Below, piece by piece: positions 22,547 to 28,759 of a stretch of 32,685 bases of DNA. Origin of the DNA: Acidimicrobiaceae bacterium (GTDB taxonomy: Bacteria > Actinomycetota > Acidimicrobiia > Acidimicrobiales > RAAP-2). The stretch's first letter is position 1. The number at the start of each line of letters is the position of its first letter. The translations under genes and the position numbers were made by a program. The stretch is from contig DAHUZT010000108.1 of the NCBI GenBank assembly GCA_027315005.1, forward strand, positions 1 through 32,685. Direction: 5' to 3'. Under the pieces are notes generated by a model. The model did no database searches, was not told the origin of the DNA, and worked only from the letters and a program-made list of their open reading frames with translations.

Positions 22547-23851
22547 CGGCGACGAGGTGTCGACCGGGGCGGCGCCACCTGGTTGACCCAGATCCACCGG
22601 CACGGTGAGAGTGACTCCGTTCCGGTTCACGGTGAGGTCCACGGTGGTACCCGGAGGGTCGGCATAGAGCTGGGTTTCGAGCTCGGCCGCAGAACGGACC
22701 GGTGCGCCACCGACGGCGGTGATGACGTCTCCGGGGCGCAGACCGGCCTGGTCGGCGGGGCTGTTGCCGACGACCGAGACCAAACGGGCACCGGTGGTTG
22801 CCGATTGTCCCGCCACAGCTCCCCCGTTGGCCGGTTCGCCATTCGAGACGGTGGTTCCCAGCCATCCAGATTGAACCGTACCCGCCGATACGAGTTGTCG
22901 CGCCACCCCTTCCACCAGGGCGGCTGGCAGAAAGATCGAGAGCCTCGAGGTCCCCGTTCCTGAGGTCTGGTCGAGCATTCCGACGACGTTGCCCCGACTG
23001 TCGAGGAGCGGACACCCGACGTCGTTGTTCGACAGGGGAGCCTGGACCTCGGTCACGGCGAAGGAGGAGCCAGTTGCGCCAGAACTGGCTTGGCCGGCGG
23101 AGACACTGGAAATCGATTGGCCGGCGGACAGAACGTTCCCTGCGTAGACCTCCGGAGACGGTCTCACACGGCTGTGGTCCGGGAGTGCGAGGGAGACGGC
23201 GAAAGCGGTCGACCCTGCGATCGGATCGACCACGTCGAACTTGGCCGCGGGGAGATCATCGCTGATCTGAAGTACGGCCAGGCCCGACCCGTGGTCGACT
23301 CCAACCAGAGTTGCCGCCGAATGGGTTCCGTTTGGCTCTACTGCGGTCACCGACCTCGCACCGGAGACCGCCGTCCAGGGCGTGACGAGGATGCCACCCG
23401 ACTCGGCGACCACGCCGATGCTCGTCGAGACTCCGACGCGACGAAGCACGCGAAGCAACACGGTCGACGGCCGGATGGAGGAGACCATGGCGGCGGCGGA
23501 CTTGGAGGTTGCCGCCACCCGTTGGATGTTGGCTTCAGTGGTGGGCGCGCTGATCCGAATCGGAACGGTAGAGACTCCGTTGGAATCGTCGCCACCGGTG
23601 GACACCATCACCATCACCACCGCCGCCACGGCGACCGCGAGGCAGGCGGCAGCACCGCTCACCAACCATCGGGAGGGACCGATCGACCCCATCGACCTTC
23701 CGGTACGAGCGCCTGGCCGGTCTCCGGCCTCGGAGGGGTGTCGCCATAGTCGATCGTCGGGGGGAATCCACCCGCGGAGCGGCCCGGGATCCAGGTCCTC
23801 CTCGAAACGGTCTTCCGGCTCTCCCGGAGACTCGTCACCGGCGTCGATCAC
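22544..23851 (-). CDS. HtrA-like membrane-anchored PDZ protein with all catalytic residues lost (pseudoprotease)
   Basis: 435 residues from a GTG at 23851. Order: charged cytoplasmic N-terminus with WRHPSE (a motif common in actinobacterial HtrA proteins), one membrane helix (about 60-83), a chymotrypsin-like domain (about 120-315) and a C-terminal PDZ domain (about 330-418, GARLVSVVGNSPADQAGLRPGDVI in two segments). Ungapped comparison with the HtrA consensus shows the His position (TNxHVV) reads TPWTAV, giving T160; the Asp position (TDLAVL) reads SGLAVL, giving G190; and the Ser motif GNSGGPL reads NDVGCPL, giving V278. It should be proteolytically inactive, perhaps binding peptides outside the membrane. 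The start follows a TAACCT box at seven bases. Confidence 0.85.
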   Translation of the reverse strand: MIDAGDESPGEPEDRFEEDLDPGPLRGWIPPDDRLWRHPSEAGDRPGARTGRSMGSIGPSRWLVSGAAACLAVAVAAVVMVMVSTGGDDSNGVSTVPIRISAPTTEANIQRVAATSKSAAAMVSSIRPSTVLLRVLRRVGVSTSIGVVAESGGILVTPWTAVSGARSVTAVEPNGTHSAATLVGVDHGSGLAVLQISDDLPAAKFDVVDPIAGSTAFAVSLALPDHSRVRPSPEVYAGNVLSAGQSISSVSAGQASSGATGSSFAVTEVQAPLSNNDVGCPLLDSRGNVVGMLDQTSGTGTSRLSIFLPAALVEGVARQLVSAGTVQSGWLGTTVSNGEPANGGAVAGQSATTGARLVSVVGNSPADQAGLRPGDVITAVGGAPVRSAAELETQLYADPPGTTVDLTVNRNGVTLTVPVDLGQPGGAAPVDTSSP

Positions 23852-23858
23852 GTGCCAG

Positions 23859-23864
23859 AGGTTA
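23859..23864 (-). promoter_or_regulatory. Leaderless -10 box for the HtrA-like gene (TAACCT)
   Basis: On the minus strand TAACCT ends seven bases before the GTG at 23851, with no ribosome binding site. It fixes this start rather than an in-frame one at 23932. Confidence 0.5.
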
Positions 23865-23952
23865 CCGACGGCCGGCCCGGGAGCGGCGTCGCGGCGAGGA
23901 TCCCTACCCAGTGCTAACGGCCTCCACCACACGTAGCCCGCCGACAGGGCCC

Positions 23953-23958
23953 TACGAT
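23953..23958 (+). promoter_or_regulatory. Leaderless -10 box for mreB (TACGAT)
   Basis: TACGAT ends six bases before the GTG at 23965 and no ribosome binding site is present. It is about 90 bp from the oppositely oriented box of the HtrA-like gene, making a divergent promoter region. Confidence 0.5.
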
Positions 23959-23964
23959 GGCCTG

Positions 23965-24969
23965 GTGACCCGCGATCTCGCCATCGACCTCGGAACGGCG
24001 AACACGCTGGTATTTGCGAGGGGGCGTGGGATCGTGCTCAACCAACCGACCGTGATCGCCCTCAATACCAGAACCCACGAGGTACTTGCCGTCGGCGACG
24101 AGGCTTGGCAGATGATCGGCCGTACACCGGGTTATATCGTGGCTGTCAGGCCGCTCCGTGAAGGAGCCATAACCGATTTCGACATCACCGAACGGATGAT
24201 CCGACTGCTCCTCCGGCGTGCCGGAATCAACAAGCTCAACCGGCCAAGAGTGCTGATCTGCGTTCCATCGGCGATCACGTCAGTCGAACGCCGCGCGGTG
24301 AAGGAAGCGGCGCGTCGGGCCGGTGCCTCGGCAGCCCACCTCATCGAACAACCGATGGCGGCGGCCATGGGGGCAGGGCTGGACATCAACGAACCGGTAG
24401 GGAGCATGGTGGTCGACGTCGGAGGGGGGACAACCGAGACAGCGGTGATCTCCCTCGGGGGCGTGGTCGCCTCCCGGGCCATCCGATGTGGCGGTTTCGA
24501 CATGGATGCGGCAATCCAACAGTACGTACGACACGAACATGGCATCGCCATCGGCGAGCGAACTGGCGAGGAACTCAAGCTGGCCATCGGATCTGCGCTG
24601 CCCTATGCGGATGAGGTGAAGGCAGAGGTGCGCGGCCGCGACATCAGTTCCGGCTATCCCAAGACGATCGTCCTCTCGCCCGAGGAGGTGCGCTATGCCG
24701 TGCGCGAGCAGGTGGAGCAGATCATCGACACTGTCCTGGGCTGCCTGGCCGAATCACCCCCAGAGCTGGCTCAGGACATCATCTACGAGGGCATCCACCT
24801 GGTAGGAGGCGGGGCCATGCTCAGGGGGCTGGCGAACCTGCTGGCGGACGAGACCGAGGTGCCCGTCCACCTGGTCGCGACCCCACTCGAATGCGTCGTC
24901 CTCGGCGCCGGATCGTGTCTCGATTCCTTCGATGACCTCCGTCCGATTTTCGCCGCCGCGGAGTCCTGA
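23965..24969 (+). CDS. mreB: Actin-like rod-shape protein MreB
   Basis: 334 residues. The actin-family ATP-binding motifs are LAIDLGTANTLVF (phosphate 1), MVVDVGGGTTETAVISLGG (phosphate 2) and GIHLVGGGAMLRGL (adenosine); ICVPSAITSVERRAV and IEQPMAAAMGAGLDI are MreB signatures. MreB filaments guide cell-wall synthesis at the membrane. The GTG start gives MTRDLAIDLG, so there is almost no N-terminal amphipathic extension for membrane binding. No mreC, mreD, rodA or pbp gene follows; the next gene on this strand is the Lon-like protease. Its promoter region is shared divergently with the HtrA-like pseudoprotease. Confidence 0.95.
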   Translation: MTRDLAIDLGTANTLVFARGRGIVLNQPTVIALNTRTHEVLAVGDEAWQMIGRTPGYIVAVRPLREGAITDFDITERMIRLLLRRAGINKLNRPRVLICVPSAITSVERRAVKEAARRAGASAAHLIEQPMAAAMGAGLDINEPVGSMVVDVGGGTTETAVISLGGVVASRAIRCGGFDMDAAIQQYVRHEHGIAIGERTGEELKLAIGSALPYADEVKAEVRGRDISSGYPKTIVLSPEEVRYAVREQVEQIIDTVLGCLAESPPELAQDIIYEGIHLVGGGAMLRGLANLLADETEVPVHLVATPLECVVLGAGSCLDSFDDLRPIFAAAES

Positions 24970-25060
24970 GCATCGGTCGGCCGCCCGACGGGTGATCGGT
25001 CGAAACCTGGAACCTTTCCATCCTCGAATGGCGTCCTGCAGATCCTCCGCTGTGCCGGAC

Positions 25061-25738
25061 TCATCCGTCCAAGAGGTCCTCGGCCACCTCCCGTACCTGC
25101 CAGTCGCGATCCGATCGACACCGCTCCAGCGCTGCATCCACGTCTGCTCCCTCGAAAGCCGCCAGGGCAAGCGCGGCGCGCCTGCGGATGGCCGGCTTGT
25201 CGCCGAGAGCAGCGAGCACGGCCGCCTTGGCTGCGGGGTCTCCGATGGCCCCGAGTGCAGCGACGGCCGCCTCCCGGCACAGGGCGTCGGGGTGGCCCCC
25301 AACTACTGATGCCAGCGCGGCCAGCCGGCGGATGGCGGCTCGCTCGGTCCGCTCACCGAGAGACCATGCCGCCATTTCGACGACACCCGGGTCCGGGTCG
25401 TCCAAGACCTGCGCGATCGGAACCGAAGGGAAGTTGGCGGCAAGCTCGAGCGCACGACGGCGGACCAGCGGTTCGGGGTCGTCGAGTGCCCAGCTCAGAT
25501 CTGCGCCGGTGAGCTCGCCCAGCCGATGCAGAGCTCCGAGGCCGGTTGCGCGCACCGACGGCGCAGGGTGGGAGAGAGCTCTGCGGGCGACCAACCCGTC
25601 ACCCGAGTGGCCAGCGAGTGCAGTGGCGCGTCGAGCGGCGATGACGCCGGCGGAATGAGATTCCGTGGCAGCATGCTCGTCGGATCCGCAGCCCGATTCG
25701 ATCGACGTGTCGGAGCCGGAAGACCGAGGAGCTGGCAC
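25061..25738 (-). CDS. HEAT-repeat (PBS lyase-like) protein
   Basis: About 225 residues made largely of short helical repeats with the HEAT/PBS-lyase pattern: ALDDPEPLVRRRALELA, VLDDPDPGVVEMAAWSLGE, HPDALCREAAVAALGAIGDP, KPAIRRRAALALAAF and SDRDWQVREVAEDLL. Such proteins are usually scaffolds for protein binding; no enzyme function is implied. The only canonical start found is a GTG at 25738, but the first 30-40 residues look like linker, so the true start may be later. It is convergent with mreB and divergent from the Lon-like gene. Confidence 0.75.
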   Translation of the reverse strand: MPAPRSSGSDTSIESGCGSDEHAATESHSAGVIAARRATALAGHSGDGLVARRALSHPAPSVRATGLGALHRLGELTGADLSWALDDPEPLVRRRALELAANFPSVPIAQVLDDPDPGVVEMAAWSLGERTERAAIRRLAALASVVGGHPDALCREAAVAALGAIGDPAAKAAVLAALGDKPAIRRRAALALAAFEGADVDAALERCRSDRDWQVREVAEDLLDG

Positions 25739-25849
25739 ACCACCACTATGACCGACGAGGAACGAGTAACCGGACCGAGTGCGTCGGATCCCCCCAGGGA
25801 ACAGGGTCCCCGCCCGGACGTCGATACTCCACGAGCGGAGGACAGGTCG

Positions 25850-26941
25850 ATGTCGTCACCTGCCCGTCGGAACGGACGTGGCCGGACCGTCTTCTGGACG
25901 ATCTTCATCCTCTTCGTCCTTGCGGTCATCGTGGCCTCTCAGTGGGACCTCAATTACTACGCCTTTCAACCGGGTAAGGCGCAGTCCGTCCAGCAGTTCA
26001 TCACCGTCCCCACCGGTAAGTCCCATTCAGTGCACCGTCCCGTGTTGCTCACCGACGTGGAAGTGGCCAGGGTCACCGCATTGTCGTACCTCTACTTCAA
26101 GCTGCAGAGCGATACCGCGCTGTTGCCATTGACCAACGTCACCGGCGGTACTGCACCGTCCGAGCAAGGGGCTCAGGGGGCTCTCGAGATGTCCCAGGCG
26201 GAGGACGCGGCCAGGGCCGCCGCTCTGATCCGACTCGGGTATCCAGTGAAGCAATCAGCAGCTGGCGCGGTCATCGCCGGAACCTTCCCCGGTACGCCCG
26301 CCTTCGGCGTGCTTTCCGTAGGGAATGTCATCACCGCCGTCGACGGCGCGCAGACGCTAAGCGCCCAGGCGCTGTCCAGTGCGCTTTCGAGATACCACAG
26401 TGGCCAGACCGTCACCCTGACCGTCAAGCAAAATGCGACGGCCGCGCCGGCCCCGGTGTCGGTGAAGCTCAAGCATACGAACGTCAACCTGGGCGGTGGG
26501 CAGACAGTGGGGCTCAATCTCGGAATCGAGCCCGAGGACCAGATCGATTTCACCTATCCGTTCCCCATCTCGATCAACGTGACCAATATCGGCGGGCCCT
26601 CGGCCGGTCTGGCCATGGCCCTCGGGGGGATCGATACGCTCAGCGGGGGCTCGCTCACCGGTTCCAAGACGGTTGCCGCAACTGGCACGATCAGTGCCAA
26701 CGGCGAGGTGGGAGATGTGGGAGGGGTCGCCCAGAAGACGGTGGCGGTGGAACGGGCCGGTGCCAATCTCTTCCTCGTCCCGCCCCAGGAGTACCGGGCA
26801 GCCTTGTCGAAGGACCGTCCCGGGCTCGCCATTTACCAGGTATCGACGCTCGACCAGGCACTGGCAGTACTGGCGCAGCACGGTGGGGTCGTACCGCCCG
26901 GCCCTTCCGGTGCGGCTGCCCCAGTGGCCGGCTCGGGATGA
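25850..26941 (+). CDS. Membrane-anchored PDZ-Lon-like serine protease (YlbL type)
   Basis: 363 residues. A short basic cytoplasmic start precedes one membrane helix (VFWTIFILFVLAVIVASQW), followed by an extracellular region with a PDZ domain (GVLSVGNVITAVDG) and a C-terminal Lon-type S16 domain. The Ser-Lys dyad is intact: S251 in GGPSAGLAMAL and K296 in GGVAQKTVAVERAG, 45 residues apart as in Lon. There is no ATPase domain, typical of the YlbL family. ATG 25850 follows a strong GGAGGA site by about eight bases; an in-frame ATG at 25748 has no usable site and would add 34 hydrophilic residues. The protein contrasts with the two inactive protease-like proteins upstream. Confidence 0.9.
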   Translation: MSSPARRNGRGRTVFWTIFILFVLAVIVASQWDLNYYAFQPGKAQSVQQFITVPTGKSHSVHRPVLLTDVEVARVTALSYLYFKLQSDTALLPLTNVTGGTAPSEQGAQGALEMSQAEDAARAAALIRLGYPVKQSAAGAVIAGTFPGTPAFGVLSVGNVITAVDGAQTLSAQALSSALSRYHSGQTVTLTVKQNATAAPAPVSVKLKHTNVNLGGGQTVGLNLGIEPEDQIDFTYPFPISINVTNIGGPSAGLAMALGGIDTLSGGSLTGSKTVAATGTISANGEVGDVGGVAQKTVAVERAGANLFLVPPQEYRAALSKDRPGLAIYQVSTLDQALAVLAQHGGVVPPGPSGAAAPVAGSG

Positions 26942-26964
26942 ACGATTTGCAGGGACCACGGTCG

Positions 26965-26970
26965 TAGGCT
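26965..26970 (+). promoter_or_regulatory. Leaderless -10 box for the DivIVA gene (TAGGCT)
   Basis: TAGGCT ends seven bases before the ATG at 26978 and lies 23 bases after the stop codon of the Lon-like gene. No ribosome binding site is present. Confidence 0.6.
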
Positions 26971-26977
26971 CTCGATC

Positions 26978-28750
26978 ATGTCCGAGGATCACCCAATCGC
27001 CGTCTCCTCCTCGCACCTGGCCCCCGAGGAAGTAGCACGTCACAATTTCGGTCTGGTTCGCCGTGGCTTCGATCCGGAAGAGGTCCGTACCTTCCTCGAC
27101 TCGATCGCAGCCGAAATGCGACGAATGATCGGTCGTGAACGTGACCTCCTCGGAGCGGTCGCGGAAGCGGAGCATCGGGCAGCCAACCCCGTGCTCGATG
27201 AGCGGACCCTGACATCCGCCCTCGGCACGGAGACGGCACGGGTTCTACACAGCGCTCATGACGCCGCCGCCGAAGTACTGGCCAAGGCCGAGGCCGAGGC
27301 CGAGCGCATGCTCACCGAAGCACGCCATGAGATCGACCGGCGGCAGGTCGAGGCCGACGCGATGGTGGAAGCGTTGACGACTGAAGCCGAGATGTCCGTT
27401 CGCGACCTCCGCTCTCGCACGGACCGCGAGGTGGCCGAACAGCTTGGTTCAACCCACAAGGAGGTTGACCAGCTGCTCGACCATGCTCGGGAGCAGTGTC
27501 GGGACATGATCGAGGAGGCTCAGGGCCTGCGATCGAAAGTCCTCGCTGACCTGGCCAAGCGTCGGCGGGTGCTGCATGCCCAGATCGAGCAGCTCCGTGC
27601 CGGTCGCGAGCGGCTGGCCGAGACCATCCACGATGTGCGTCGATCAGTCGACGGGATCGCCTCAGAGCTGTTTGCGGCCGAGGACAATGCGCGCCAGGCC
27701 GCCGAGGAAGCTGGACGACAATCCCTCGAGCGTCCCGAGGACCACAGCCCCACCGAGCTGGCGGCGATGCTGGTAGAGGAGCCAACGGTTGCTGACCGCC
27801 AGGAAACGGGAGCTGGCGGGGAAGCGGTCGACCCTGAGATGGAGAACGGGGAAGCGGTCGAAGACGGGGAAGCGGTCGACAGTGAAATGGACAACGAGGT
27901 GGATGCCCTCTTCGCCAAGCTCCGTGCGGCGAGACGCGAACAGCCAAGGGCCGATGGCCATGAGGGGAGTGCCGGTGATGAAGCCGCCACAGCTGGCCAC
28001 GAGGGGAGTTCGGGTGATCAGGAGAATGCCGGTGGCGACGGCTCGGAGATGTCCGTTGTATCGGACGGTGAGCCCCCAGCGGATCGCCATCCGCTGGCTG
28101 CCCAGAGGGACGTTCTCATCGAACCCGTCGTGACCAGGCTGGGCCGGCGCCTGAAGCGCGCTCTTCAAGACGACCAGAACGAGCTCCTGGACAGAGTGCG
28201 CTCCCAAGCGTCGCGCTGGTCCGACTCCTTGATGCCGGAGTTGAGCGCACAGATCGACTCCTTCTCCACAGCGGCCCTGCCCCTACTCGAGCAGGCGGCG
28301 GAGGCAGGTCACGGCTTCGTCGATCCCGGGCTGGCCGGCGGATCTGATACCGACGTCCTGGTCGGCATCTCTCGGGAGCTCGCCGAATCGGTGATCGGTC
28401 CTTTGCGGCGGAAGCTCACCGATGATGAGGGCCTGGTCGACGCAGACGAACAAGTTGTCGCCGAACACATCGGTTCGGCATTTCGTGAGTGGAAGGGCGA
28501 ACGGATCGAGCGATTGGCCGCCGACCACGTGGTAGAGGCATTTTCGACCGGCACGATGGCAGCCGCCCGCTCGAAGTCGATGAAGCTGGAGTGGGTGGCC
28601 GTCCCCGGTGCCAACGACGATCCGTGCCCTGATTGCGAAGACAATGGCCTCAACGGATCCCAGCTACCGGGCGAGGAGTTCCCGACGGGGAACCGCTGTC
28701 CACCCGCACATTCAGGCTGCCGATGCCTGCTCGTGCCCGTTGCCACCTAG
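26978..28750 (+). CDS. DivIVA-domain coiled-coil protein with a C-terminal phage-head-like (SPP1 gp7/Mu F-type) cysteine cluster
   Basis: 590 residues. The N-terminus is a DivIVA domain (NFGLVRRGFDPEEVRTFLDSI, residues 23-43 in two parts), the segment that targets curved membrane. A long charged coiled coil (about 60-240) follows, then an acidic low-complexity region with repeated GEAVD and GHEGS units (about 275-355). A helical domain (about 375-540) ends in C550xxC553, C574, H578, C581xC583, inside the pattern EWVAVPGANDDPCPDC, then PPAHSGCRCLLVPV. That C-terminal pattern resembles the metal-binding end of SPP1 gp7 / Mu F head morphogenesis proteins. No phage genes are nearby. The cellular role is unknown; polar or septal envelope scaffolding is an inference from the DivIVA part. 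Confidence 0.8.
   Translation: MSEDHPIAVSSSHLAPEEVARHNFGLVRRGFDPEEVRTFLDSIAAEMRRMIGRERDLLGAVAEAEHRAANPVLDERTLTSALGTETARVLHSAHDAAAEVLAKAEAEAERMLTEARHEIDRRQVEADAMVEALTTEAEMSVRDLRSRTDREVAEQLGSTHKEVDQLLDHAREQCRDMIEEAQGLRSKVLADLAKRRRVLHAQIEQLRAGRERLAETIHDVRRSVDGIASELFAAEDNARQAAEEAGRQSLERPEDHSPTELAAMLVEEPTVADRQETGAGGEAVDPEMENGEAVEDGEAVDSEMDNEVDALFAKLRAARREQPRADGHEGSAGDEAATAGHEGSSGDQENAGGDGSEMSVVSDGEPPADRHPLAAQRDVLIEPVVTRLGRRLKRALQDDQNELLDRVRSQASRWSDSLMPELSAQIDSFSTAALPLLEQAAEAGHGFVDPGLAGGSDTDVLVGISRELAESVIGPLRRKLTDDEGLVDADEQVVAEHIGSAFREWKGERIERLAADHVVEAFSTGTMAAARSKSMKLEWVAVPGANDDPCPDCEDNGLNGSQLPGEEFPTGNRCPPAHSGCRCLLVPVAT
27817..27879 (+). repeat. Three 15-bp repeats inside the DivIVA gene's acidic region
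   Basis: CGGGGAAGCGGTCGA occurs at 27817-27831, 27847-27861 and 27865-27879, all in the same frame and encoding GEAVD/E units. Confidence 0.85.
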
Positions 28751-28753
28751 GCT
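28748..28753 (+). promoter_or_regulatory. Leaderless -10 box for the UPF0182 gene (TAGGCT), overlapping the DivIVA stop codon
   Basis: TAGGCT ends six bases before the GTG at 28760. Its first three bases are the TAG stop codon of the DivIVA-domain gene (28748-28750). Confidence 0.55.
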
Positions 28754-28759
28754 GCACCG

